Shown here: one piece after another, positions 1-6,161 of the stretch | How the letters are laid out: every line of letters starts with the position of its first letter | How positions within the stretch are numbered: position 1 is the first letter of the stretch | Assembly: GCA_030043545.1 (NCBI GenBank) | Contig: JASHXM010000178.1 | Span: forward strand, 1-6,446 | Reading direction: 5' to 3' | Source of the DNA: Thermoplasmata archaeon | GTDB taxonomy: Archaea > Thermoplasmatota > Thermoplasmata > Lutacidiplasmatales > UBA184 | DNA length: 6,446 bases | The notes under the pieces: generated by a model | What the model was told of the DNA's origin: nothing | Databases searched by the model: none | What the model saw: the letters and a program-made list of their open reading frames with translations, nothing else | Made by a program: the position numbers and the translations under genes

Positions 1-1124
1 TTTCGGACACCACGGTGACCCAGGTCACCACCTGCGGTGCACCGCATTCAGCGGTGTTCGACCAAGCCAACGGTGACGTGTACGTTCCGTGTTGGCAGGG
101 CGGAGTCACCGTCTTGACAGGCACAGGGTCGGTTGTGACCACCCTTACCGTCGGGTCGACTCCTATGTACGGGGTTTGGGATCCCGCGAACGGCTACGTT
201 TACATCTCAAACACGAACTCGGAATCCCTCAGCATCATCAGCGGCACGACGGTCGAGGGGACTGTTGCCGTCGGAACCTCACCGGGCCTGCCTGTGTACG
301 ACTACGACAATCAGTGCGTCTACGTACCCAACTATGGTTCGAGCACCGTCAGCAAGGTCTGGGGGAGTTACTCGAGTCCTTCGACATTGACAATCTCCGT
401 TGGGAGCGATCCGCAGTACCCTGTGTATGACCTCGCCAGTGGGTACGTGTACGTCTCGAATGCCGGAAGCGGCACCGTCTCGGTGATCTCCAACTCGAGC
501 ACCGCGGCGACCATTACGGTCGGGAGCACGCCGTTCTCGACGATTTACAGCGATCTCAACGGGACCGTCGAGGTGATCAACTATGGTTCGGGCGCGGTCG
601 ACATTCTGGGGGGGACCACGGCACTTGCTCCGGATTGGAGCAGTCTTTCCGTACAGCACACGCTTACGGTGTGGCGTGTCCAGATTATTCCCTACGAGTG
701 TTCCGCGGTGGTCGAGGCGAAGTTCACCGAGAGCTCGGAAGACAACATGACTCTTACTTCGGGAACCACCGACACATGGAAGTTCCAGGCTCCCCCGACG
801 GTTTCCGCGGTGATCTGGCAGGTCTCCACCACCTGTCCAAACCCCCCGGGCTCCGATATCGATTTCAACTCCGGAAGCGTGAATGTTCTCACGACCAGTG
901 ACTTCAACGGAGCTCCGGGGCACGACTACTCTTGGAATCCGCAGGCCACCCTGCCGGGATACCTCGGCTCGGACGCGACGGTCGAGTTCAATTTTCTCTG
1001 GAATTACTACTCCGACTCCAACGCCGTAGGAACTCTCAGCGAGGGATCGACCAACCTCTACCCCGATTACACCGAACTCGCCATCGAGATCGCCCACCTG
1101 TTCATCTACGTCGCAGGCGGCTAG
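1..1124 (+). CDS. YVTN-type beta-propeller protein, C-terminal part (5' end outside the window)
   Basis: The frame is open to the left edge (first full codon at 3), so the true start lies upstream; the GTG at 15 is only the first possible start in view. Counting residues from that GTG, a motif of the form Y/V-V-Y-V-x-N recurs near residues 22, 62, 102, 144 and 185, a spacing of 40-42. Each is followed by a G/S-rich turn, a strand such as TVSVIS and a TI-VGSTP segment. This is the layout of YVTN/NHL-type propeller blades, common in secreted or cell-surface proteins of archaea such as Thermoplasmata and Methanosarcina. After about residue 205 the repeats stop. The last roughly 165 residues are a different region, rich in S, T, N and aromatic residues, with cysteines near positions 229 and 275, and I do not recognise it. 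No C-terminal membrane anchor is visible. The role is probably extracellular binding or structure; ligand unknown. The stop is TAG at 1122. Confidence 0.85.
   Translation, partial: SDTTVTQVTTCGAPHSAVFDQANGDVYVPCWQGGVTVLTGTGSVVTTLTVGSTPMYGVWDPANGYVYISNTNSESLSIISGTTVEGTVAVGTSPGLPVYDYDNQCVYVPNYGSSTVSKVWGSYSSPSTLTISVGSDPQYPVYDLASGYVYVSNAGSGTVSVISNSSTAATITVGSTPFSTIYSDLNGTVEVINYGSGAVDILGGTTALAPDWSSLSVQHTLTVWRVQIIPYECSAVVEAKFTESSEDNMTLTSGTTDTWKFQAPPTVSAVIWQVSTTCPNPPGSDIDFNSGSVNVLTTSDFNGAPGHDYSWNPQATLPGYLGSDATVEFNFLWNYYSDSNAVGTLSEGSTNLYPDYTELAIEIAHLFIYVAGG
78..614 (+). repeat. Tandem beta-propeller blade repeats (about 41 codons each)
   Basis: Five protein-level repeats start at about 78, 198, 318, 444 and 567, so the period is 120-126 nt. 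They have diverged at the DNA level; the clearest leftover identity is AACTATGGTTCG at 330-341 and again at 579-590. The fifth unit is the most degenerate: it reads VEVINYG where the others read VYV-N. More blades may lie upstream of the window. Confidence 0.75.
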
Positions 1125-1304
1125 GGCCTTCGCAAGCGCCGCCGGGAGCGGCCAGAGTCACCGAGCCCTCGGTTCCGGGGGGGTGATTCGCCATCCGAGA
1201 CTAAGTCATAAGCCGGCCCAGCTAAGCTCGGAGGGTCCGCTAGACAATGGTACGATGTCGGCGCGCGGCGTAGGCCTCTCGGCCCGATCCGTCTGCAGGA
1301 TTTG

Positions 1305-1946
1305 GTGACCCACGTGAGCAGCGCCGTTCCGACAGCCCCTCCAGGCTCTGCTGTACCGGCTGCCGCGAACTCGCCCAGTATACGATCAACCCCACAACGC
1401 TCGATCCCGGAGCTCGACGCAGAGGGGAACTACCGAGCCTGGGGTCGCCTTTCGTACACGATCATCGGAGTCTACCTCTTCTTCTTCGTCGCTGTCGTGC
1501 TCGTGATCGTCCCGCGCGAGTCCTCGACGTACTCCTGGGTGGCGTACCTGCTGGGCGGCATCATCGCGCTCCTCCTGCTCCGCTACGTCACGACCGGCTA
1601 CACGATCAACGACACCCACCTACGCGCCTGGCGCCTCCTGGGCGGGAGTCGCATGCCGCTCGACGAGGTCCGGCGGATCGAGTTTTCGGCGCTACGGGAT
1701 CTCGCCCCCTCCGCCGCGATGGCGGGGTCGGGCGGTTGGGGCTGGCACGGGCGCATGTGGAGTCCGATCGTCGGGAACTTCGACTCGATCTTCACCGATC
1801 CCGGCCAAGGGATTCTCGTCACCGGCGGCGAGCGTCCGCTGTACATCTCTCCGCGCGACCCGTCGGCGTTCGCGCGCGAGCTCTCCCGGCGGGTTCGCTC
1901 GTACACCGGGCCGCTCGAGGTCGACGCCGGTCGGCAGCCGGCGTAG
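1305..1946 (+). CDS. Two-helix membrane protein with bacterial PH-like domain
   Basis: About 213 residues. A P/A/S-rich N-terminus of about 45 residues is followed by two hydrophobic helices (about residues 50-69 and 76-94) joined by a short polar loop. A cytoplasmic-type domain follows. It begins with a 'GYTINDTHLRAW' strand, then 'MPLDEVRRIEF', and ends with 'LYISPRDPSAFARELSRRV'. This order (membrane hairpin, then strands with ILVTGG and an 'SP-DP-xxF' helix) is that of small bacterial/archaeal PH-domain membrane proteins (bPH families). Their precise function is unknown. The start is uncertain: TTG 1302, GTG 1305 and GTG 1314 are all in frame. I chose GTG 1305, which has AGGA 4 nt upstream at 1297-1300; 1302 would add one residue. 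No clear TATA box was found in the 180-nt gap before it. It converges on the zinc-ribbon gene at 2026-2340. Confidence 0.75.
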   Translation: MTHVSSAVPTAPPGSAVPAAANSPSIRSTPQRSIPELDAEGNYRAWGRLSYTIIGVYLFFFVAVVLVIVPRESSTYSWVAYLLGGIIALLLLRYVTTGYTINDTHLRAWRLLGGSRMPLDEVRRIEFSALRDLAPSAAMAGSGGWGWHGRMWSPIVGNFDSIFTDPGQGILVTGGERPLYISPRDPSAFARELSRRVRSYTGPLEVDAGRQPA

Positions 1947-2025
1947 TCGCTAGGCCCGCCCCGGGAAGGGGGTCCGGATCCCCGACGGTCCGGCTACAAC
2001 CGGCCCAGAGGAACCGCTCGACCGT

Positions 2026-2340
2026 TCAAGGGGCCTCGCTGCCCAGGTCCTCGCCGGCGGAGGCTTCGCCGACCAGTCGAGCCCCGCAGTGTTGGCAGGT
2101 GTCCTGATCGAGCGAGGTCATCTGCCCGCACGCCTCGCACAACCGGCCGGGGAGCGGCGGGGGCATCGGTCCCCCGTAGTTCCTGCCGGAGGTCCAGAGT
2201 CCGCCCCGACCGGAGCGACCCCCTCCGAAGAGTGCCCCGATACCGCCCGGGATGGAGATGACGGCGACGAGCACCGCCCAGTCGTTGTGGAAGACGATCA
2301 ACACCGAGATCCCGACCGCAATCGACACGAGGGCGGCCAC
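2026..2340 (-). CDS. Small membrane protein with C-terminal zinc ribbon
   Basis: 104 residues starting at GTG. Two hydrophobic stretches (about residues 2-17 and 21-39) are separated by the polar turn FHNDW. A G/R/P-rich linker follows, then a zinc ribbon with CxxC at C68/C71 and a second CxxC at C82/C85 (CEAC ... CQHC), and an acidic tail. The architecture, a membrane hairpin plus a soluble zinc ribbon, is frequent among small uncharacterised archaeal proteins. No enzymatic activity is suggested; it may be a membrane-tethered binding module. The frame stays open upstream of 2340 without an ATG, GTG or TTG for some distance, so 2340 is the only ordinary start that keeps the first helix. It runs in the same direction as the upstream operon but is separated from it by 199 nt. 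Confidence 0.7.
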   Translation of the reverse strand: MAALVSIAVGISVLIVFHNDWAVLVAVISIPGGIGALFGGGRSGRGGLWTSGRNYGGPMPPPLPGRLCEACGQMTSLDQDTCQHCGARLVGEASAGEDLGSEAP

Positions 2341-2539
2341 CGCCTTCGCTTCGACCGTGCCGATCGCCCCAGCTCGCCGAGCGATGGGTCCGGTAGGATA
2401 TCTGTTGTTCTCCCCCCACGCGCTCCGGATCGGCGCGCGTAGGTCCCCCCTCCCTGCCGGCTTCGGCGGCCCCAGCCCGTCGGGAAGGGCGACTCCGCCG
2501 ACCTCTGAGTCGGGCGACCCTCAGGCCGCCGCGGTACGA

Positions 2540-4033
2540 TCAGTACGTCGGAAGGGTCGGGTCCACCGTCTTGGCCCAAGCATTGATCCCGCCCTTGAGG
2601 TTCTTCACGTTGGAGAACCCGAGGTCGAGCAGGGTCCGGACGATCTCCGACGAGCGGCCACCCGAGCGACAGAAGACCACGATCGACCGAGCTTTCGTGA
2701 GCTCGTCCGTCCGTTCGGGCACCTCCGCCTTCGGGATCGTCACGGCGCCCGCGATCTGCGAGATCGCCCACTCCTCCGGCTCTCGCACATCGAGCAGCAG
2801 CGGGGGGTCCGAGCTGTCGAGCGCCGCCCGGAGCTCGACGGGGGAGATCTCCGGGAGGTCGGAGGGGGCCGACGACCCGGGGGCCGGCACGCCGCAGAAT
2901 CCGGCGTAGTCGATCAGCCCCTTCTGCGTCGCCCGGGCGGAGCAGAGGACGCAGTTCGGGTCCTTCCGGAGCGCGAGCTCGCGGAACGACATCGCGAGCG
3001 CGTCGTACAGCAGCAGCCGTCCGATCAGCGGTTCGCCGAGGCCGAGCAGGAGCTTGACCGCCTCGGTCGACTGGAGGACGCCGACGACGCCCGGCAGGAT
3101 GCCGAGGACCCCCGCCTCGGCGCACGACGGGACAAGGTCCGGCGGAGGGGGCTCCGGGTAGAGGCAGCGGTAGCACGGCCCGCGCTTCGCGTCGAAGACG
3201 CTCACCTGCCCTTCGAACCGGTAGATCGAGCCGTAGACGTTCGGTCGACCGGTGAGCACGCAGGCGTCGTTCACGAGGTATCGCGTCGGGAAGTTGTCGG
3301 TCCCGTCGAGCACGAGATCGTACTGGCCGACGATCTCGAGGGCGTTGGCCGACTCCAACCGAAGTTCGTGCGGGACGACCTTCGTCCCCGGGTTCACCCC
3401 GTGGAGCCGGTCGGTCGCCGCCCGGATCTTCGGGCGTCCGACGTCGGAAGTGTCGAAGAGGATCTGTCGCTGGAGGTTCGACAGCTCGACCGCATCGAAG
3501 TCGACGAGGCCGATCGTGCCGACGCCGGCGGCGGCGAGGTAGAGCGCCGCCGGCGCACCGAGGCCCCCCGTCCCGACGATGAGGACCCGGGCGGACCGCA
3601 GCCGCTCCTGACCGGCCCGCCCGATCTCCGGCAGCAGGAGGTGGCGGCTGTAGCGGCGGAGGTCGTCGCCGGTGAGCCCCGTCGCCGGCGGCGCCGGTGG
3701 GGGAGCCCGGGCGCGTCGGCCTCTCGCCGACGCCCCGCCGGCGATCGCCGGTACGATGGAGACGACGTCGCCGGGATGCACGGGAGTCGCCCCGCGCGTG
3801 TGGCTCCGGATGTCCTGGTCGTTCACGAACACCGAGACGAACGAACGGAGCGTGCCGTCGGGCCCGTAGAGGTGACGCCGCAGGCCCGGGTGCAGCGTGC
3901 AGAGCGCCTCGACCGCCTCCCCCGCGGTCGCGGCCTCGACCCGGACCTCCTTCGCGCCGCCCGCGAAGCCGCGGAGCGGGGTCGGGATCCGGACGGTGAC
4001 CGATGCGGGACCGTCGGCAGCCGAGCTCGTCAT
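2540..4033 (-). CDS. moeZ: CysO/MoaD-like carrier fused to MoeZ (E1-like adenylyltransferase plus rhodanese)
   Basis: 497 residues with three domains. Residues 10-100 form a ubiquitin-like sulfur carrier with IPTPLR, FVNDQD-type features and an AIAGG end (G99-G100), closely like mycobacterial CysO. A proline/arginine linker spans about 101-118. Residues 119-385 are a MoeB/ThiF-type E1 domain: ATP loop GTGGLG (154-159), D178/D180, NLQRQ (186-190), D246 in GTDN, zinc cysteines C287/C290 and C361/C364, and the E1 catalytic-type C304 in SCAEAGVLG. Residues 395-490 are a rhodanese with active-site loop CRSGGRS (C455). Such E1-rhodanese proteins adenylate a carrier's C-terminal glycine and convert it to a thiocarboxylate with sulfur from the rhodanese persulfide. 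Here the carrier is on the same chain with its GG internal. The ATG overlaps the protease stop as ATGA, with GGGAG 9 nt upstream. The frame is open back to 4429, but that upstream part is Arg/Pro-rich shadow. Other possible carrier roles are molybdopterin synthesis or tRNA thiolation. Confidence 0.93.
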   Translation of the reverse strand: MTSSAADGPASVTVRIPTPLRGFAGGAKEVRVEAATAGEAVEALCTLHPGLRRHLYGPDGTLRSFVSVFVNDQDIRSHTRGATPVHPGDVVSIVPAIAGGASARGRRARAPPPAPPATGLTGDDLRRYSRHLLLPEIGRAGQERLRSARVLIVGTGGLGAPAALYLAAAGVGTIGLVDFDAVELSNLQRQILFDTSDVGRPKIRAATDRLHGVNPGTKVVPHELRLESANALEIVGQYDLVLDGTDNFPTRYLVNDACVLTGRPNVYGSIYRFEGQVSVFDAKRGPCYRCLYPEPPPPDLVPSCAEAGVLGILPGVVGVLQSTEAVKLLLGLGEPLIGRLLLYDALAMSFRELALRKDPNCVLCSARATQKGLIDYAGFCGVPAPGSSAPSDLPEISPVELRAALDSSDPPLLLDVREPEEWAISQIAGAVTIPKAEVPERTDELTKARSIVVFCRSGGRSSEIVRTLLDLGFSNVKNLKGGINAWAKTVDPTLPTY

Positions 4034-4503
4034 CGGAGCCCGCTCCCGACCCCCGCGATCCGAGGGCCTCCGGCGACGAGCGGCACTTCGTGGAACTCGC
4101 GGCGGTCCGGGTCGAGCTCGAACGCCCCGACCGGGCCCCCGCCGCCCCGTCGGGAGGCGCCGACGATCACGTAGGCGTACCACGGCCAGGCGTGCTCCTG
4201 GTCGAAGCCCGACGGACGCGCGGGGTGATCCGGGTGGGAGTGGTAGAAGCCCGCGACCACGGCGCCGTCCTTCGCGGCGGACTCCTCGGCCCGACGCAGC
4301 TCTTCCGGCACGATCACGAACCTCCGCCGCCGCTCGCCGTCCGACCGGTTCTCCGCCGGGAGCCTCGCGCGGATCCGGCGGACGGGCGCGTCGGCCGAGT
4401 CGGCGTCCCCCAGCAGGAACCCGCAGCACTCCTCCGGATACTCCTGGTCGGCGTGACGATGGATCTGCTCGAGGACCGCGTCGGGGACGTCGAGCGCCTT
4501 CAC
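4030..4503 (-). CDS. mec: Mec-type JAMM metalloprotease
   Basis: 157 residues starting at GTG. It carries the complete JAMM/MPN+ zinc-protease signature: E25 in PEECCG, then H88-S-H90, seven residues, S98, two residues and D101 (HSHPDHPARPSGFD). This is the size and layout of mycobacterial Mec and related HcyD/QbsD proteases. These cut after the Gly-Gly of a sulfur-carrier protein, releasing either the amino acid product (cysteine or homocysteine) or a C-terminal extension. The start is fixed by a strong Shine-Dalgarno GGAGGT 6 nt upstream. It overlaps the cysteine synthase stop as GTGA, and its own stop overlaps the next ATG as ATGA, so all three are probably translated together. The likely substrate is the CysO-like domain encoded immediately downstream (inference from context). 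The long open frame upstream of 4503 is a shadow of the cysteine synthase gene. Confidence 0.92.
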   Translation of the reverse strand: MKALDVPDAVLEQIHRHADQEYPEECCGFLLGDADSADAPVRRIRARLPAENRSDGERRRRFVIVPEELRRAEESAAKDGAVVAGFYHSHPDHPARPSGFDQEHAWPWYAYVIVGASRRGGGGPVGAFELDPDRREFHEVPLVAGGPRIAGVGSGLR

Positions 4504-5462
4504 GGGGAGACCTCCGGCTCGGCGTGGCCGCCGTCCGGCAGGATCGCCACGACGAACGACCCCGGGCTCGACTCGCCGACCACGAGCGCCGCGGCGACCG
4601 CTGCGCCCGCCGACGGACCGACCGCGAGCCCTTCCTCCCGGGCGAGCCGGCGTGAGAGCTCGACCGCCGCTTCGGTGTCGACGCGGACGGTCCGATCGAC
4701 GACCGCGCCGTCGTACGTCGCGGGACGCACGGCCGTCGGAAGGTGCTTCAGCCCCTCGAGCCCGTGGATCGGCCCGGTCGGCTCGACCCCGACGACCTGC
4801 ACGGCGGGGGAGCGTTCCTTGAGGTACCGGCCGGCCCCCGAGATCGTGCCGCCGGTCCCCACACCCGCGACGAGGTGCGTGATCCGGCCGTGCGATTGGC
4901 GCCACAGCTCCGGGCCGGTGGTGGCGAAATGCGCCTCGGGGTTCGCGGGGTTGTCGTACTGATTGGCGAAGTACGCCCCCGCCCCGAGCTCGTCGGCCCG
5001 TCGGCGTGCCACCCGCTGGGCGCCGTCGGTCCCCTCGACCGGGTCGGTGAGCACGACGGTCGCCCCGAACCCGCGCATGCGTCGCAGCCGGTCCGGAGCG
5101 ACGCTGCGAGGGACGTACAGCTCCACTTCGAATCCGAGCCGGGCCCCGAGCATCGCGTAGGCAACGCCGGTGTTGCCGCTGGACGCGTCGATGAGGCGAC
5201 GCCCCGGTCCGAGACGTCCGTCGGCCAGGGCGGCGAGGACGATCGCCCGCGCGGCGCGGTCCTTCACCGAGCCGCTCGGATTGCGGAACTCGGCCTTCCC
5301 CCACAGCTCGAAACCGCCGCCGAACGGGGCGAGCCGGCGGAGCGGAACGAGCGGGGTGCCGCCGATCGCCCGGACCAGCGGGTCGTCGTCCCGTGCCCCG
5401 TCGGCCGGCGGGACCCCGATCCGGGGGTCGCACGTCAGCGGAGCGGGATCAGGTGCGTACAC
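4500..5462 (-). CDS. cysM: PLP-dependent cysteine synthase, CysM type
   Basis: 320 residues of the fold-type II PLP family. Visible are the PLP lysine K67 in NPSGSVKDR, the substrate loop SSGNTG (94-99), the phosphate-binding GVGTGGT (200-206) and the PLP-nitrogen-contacting S284 in PSAGA. The stretch with QYDNPANPEAHF and TTGPEL resembles mycobacterial CysM, which uses O-phosphoserine and thiocarboxylated CysO. The arginine that gives CysM its O-phosphoserine preference appears from a remembered alignment to be lysine here (K239 in GLKH). The C-terminus ends shortly after LPDGG, without the usual longer tail. GTG 5462 is the only usual start upstream of the conserved GGTPLV (residues 34-39), so the gene overlaps the regulator by 28 nt; a G-run lies 4 nt before it. 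Neighbours (JAMM protease and CysO-MoeZ) favour carrier-dependent cysteine synthesis. Alternatives are a sulfide-dependent O-acetylserine sulfhydrylase or a cystathionine beta-synthase-like enzyme. Confidence 0.92.
   Translation of the reverse strand: MYAPDPAPLTCDPRIGVPPADGARDDDPLVRAIGGTPLVPLRRLAPFGGGFELWGKAEFRNPSGSVKDRAARAIVLAALADGRLGPGRRLIDASSGNTGVAYAMLGARLGFEVELYVPRSVAPDRLRRMRGFGATVVLTDPVEGTDGAQRVARRRADELGAGAYFANQYDNPANPEAHFATTGPELWRQSHGRITHLVAGVGTGGTISGAGRYLKERSPAVQVVGVEPTGPIHGLEGLKHLPTAVRPATYDGAVVDRTVRVDTEAAVELSRRLAREEGLAVGPSAGAAVAAALVVGESSPGSFVVAILPDGGHAEPEVSP
4510..4515 (-). promoter_or_regulatory. Shine-Dalgarno site of the JAMM protease gene
   Basis: GGAGGT on the minus strand lies 6 nt before the GTG at 4503, inside the last codons of the cysteine synthase gene. 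It decides the protease start, and shows that this organism uses Shine-Dalgarno sites inside operons even though sufC appears leaderless. Confidence 0.7.
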
Positions 5463-6079
5463 CGAACCCCCCCGTGGCCGATCGACTCTTCGAGGTCGAC
5501 GCCGGCCTCGCCGAGGAGGGCCTCGGTGAGGTGCTTGTCGAACACCTCGCAGAGCAGGAACGGGTGGGAGAGGGCGCTCTGGCGGAAGACGCAGTTCGTC
5601 CGGACGATCCGGTACCGGCCGTCGGGGAGGCGTTCCGAGGTGCAGCCGAAGCCGATCCGGTTGAGCGCGAGGACGAGGTGGCGCGCCCGCTCGTCCATCG
5701 AGACGCCGCGCGGGAGCTCCTCCGCGATCGCGTGGGCCATCCGCTCGCCCGCGCGGGCGAAGACGGCGCTGACGTACCCCTCGCCCTCCCGGGCGAGCAT
5801 CTCGTTGACGATCGTGTCGAGGATCATCCCGTACTTCTTCGGGAACAGCTCCTGGCCGCTCCCCGTGAGCTGGTAGCGCTTGCGCGGTCGGCCGACCCCT
5901 TCCCGGTGGAACGCCGGGGTGACGAGCCCCCGGTCCTCGAGCCGCTCTAGATGGCCCCGGGCCGCGCTCTCCTGGATGCCGATCTTCTCGGCGAGGTCAC
6001 GGGCGGTCCTCGGCGCCGACGCGAGCTCCTCCAGGATCCGGCCCCGCGTCCCTTCGAGGACGCTCACCTCCTCGGACAT
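5435..6079 (-). CDS. sufR: SufR-like Fe-S-sensing transcriptional regulator
   Basis: 214 residues. Residues 10-75 form a winged helix-turn-helix: ILEELASAPRTARDLAEKIG, then ESAARGHLERLEDRGLV and a GRPRKRYQLT wing. The C-terminal half carries the SufR-type cysteine set C163 (TNC), C177 (LLC) and C207 (GVRCTHLI), with spacing like cyanobacterial and actinobacterial SufR, where these residues hold an Fe-S cluster. C146 is an extra cysteine. SufR proteins bind DNA as cluster-loaded dimers and repress suf operons, with relief when the cluster is lost. This gene is divergent from sufC, which supports the call, and it heads the cysteine operon, overlapping cysM by 28 nt. I chose ATG 6079: it has GGAAGG 10 nt upstream, and the alternative ATG 6127 (16 extra residues) lies only 2 nt from the shared TATA-like box with no ribosome site. 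Confidence 0.88.
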   Translation of the reverse strand: MSEEVSVLEGTRGRILEELASAPRTARDLAEKIGIQESAARGHLERLEDRGLVTPAFHREGVGRPRKRYQLTGSGQELFPKKYGMILDTIVNEMLAREGEGYVSAVFARAGERMAHAIAEELPRGVSMDERARHLVLALNRIGFGCTSERLPDGRYRIVRTNCVFRQSALSHPFLLCEVFDKHLTEALLGEAGVDLEESIGHGGVRCTHLIPLR

Positions 6080-6098
6080 CGGTGCAACGCCTTCCGAT
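6078..6098. promoter_or_regulatory. Candidate SufR operator at the sufR start (inverted repeat)
   Basis: ATCGG (6078-6082), 11 nt, then CCGAT (6094-6098). It overlaps the sufR start codon and the expected 5' end of its transcript. The same pair of arms with a 10-nt gap occurs at the sufC start. Five-base arms in GC-rich DNA can arise by chance; the matched placement at both divergent genes is the argument. Confidence 0.3.
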
Positions 6099-6128
6099 CT
6101 GCCCCGCGGATTTACGCACCGCGCCATG

Positions 6129-6138
6129 CTTAAATAAC
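6129..6138 (+). promoter_or_regulatory. Archaeal TATA-like box for sufC (possibly shared with sufR)
   Basis: CTTAAATAAC is the only clearly AT-rich stretch in a GC-rich gap. Its centre, near 6133, is about 26 nt before the sufC ATG at 6160, the usual TATA-to-start distance in archaea, so the sufC message is probably leaderless. Read on the minus strand it is TTATTTAA, which would place a sufR start near 6107, about 28 nt before ATG 6079. A weaker minus-strand candidate is GCGTAAATCC at 6117-6108. Confidence 0.55.
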
Positions 6139-6141
6139 GGT

Positions 6142-6161
6142 ATCGGCTCGGAATTCCCGAT
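6142..6161. promoter_or_regulatory. Candidate SufR operator at the sufC start (inverted repeat)
   Basis: ATCGG (6142-6146), 10 nt, then CCGAT (6157-6161). Inside it lies the 8-bp palindrome GGAATTCC (6150-6157). The repeat spans the predicted sufC transcription start, where a bound repressor would block initiation. No match to published SufR operators is claimed. Confidence 0.35.

Noticed and set aside
279..1097. 272-codon minus-strand open frame
   Set aside because: Antisense to the beta-propeller gene, whose regular 41-residue repeats show that the plus strand is coding.
1968..1984. GGGG...CCCC hairpin between the convergent genes as a bidirectional terminator
   Set aside because: Weak and interrupted stem, no flanking T or A runs, and expected by chance in such GC-rich DNA.
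1994..2419. 141-codon minus-strand open frame overlapping the zinc-ribbon gene
   Set aside because: Arg/Gly-rich shadow; the other frame has two membrane helices and two CxxC pairs.
2496..2516. Small hairpin (stem CCGAC/GTCGG) downstream of the CysO-MoeZ stop as a terminator
   Set aside because: The stem is only five pairs and there is no U-tract, which archaeal termination normally needs.
2252..4174. 640-codon plus-strand open frame
   Set aside because: It lies antisense to the CysO-MoeZ gene, is dominated by R, D, E, P and G, shows no domain, and reflects the high GC content; the minus strand carries clear catalytic motifs.
4034..4429. 132-codon N-terminal extension of the CysO-MoeZ frame
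   Set aside because: The upstream stretch is Arg/Pro-rich, overlaps the JAMM protease gene in another frame, and the ATG at 4033 sits in an ATGA junction just before a CysO-like domain.
4504..5433. Long upstream extension of the JAMM protease frame
   Set aside because: It is a shadow of the cysteine synthase gene; GTG 4503 has a strong Shine-Dalgarno site and starts the normal family length.
4743..5876. 377-codon plus-strand open frame
   Set aside because: Antisense to cysM and sufR, with biased composition and no recognisable motif.
6080..6127. Upstream ATG (6127) as the sufR start
   Set aside because: It lies 2 nt from the TATA-like box, has no ribosome site and adds 16 residues without recognisable structure; kept only as an alternative.
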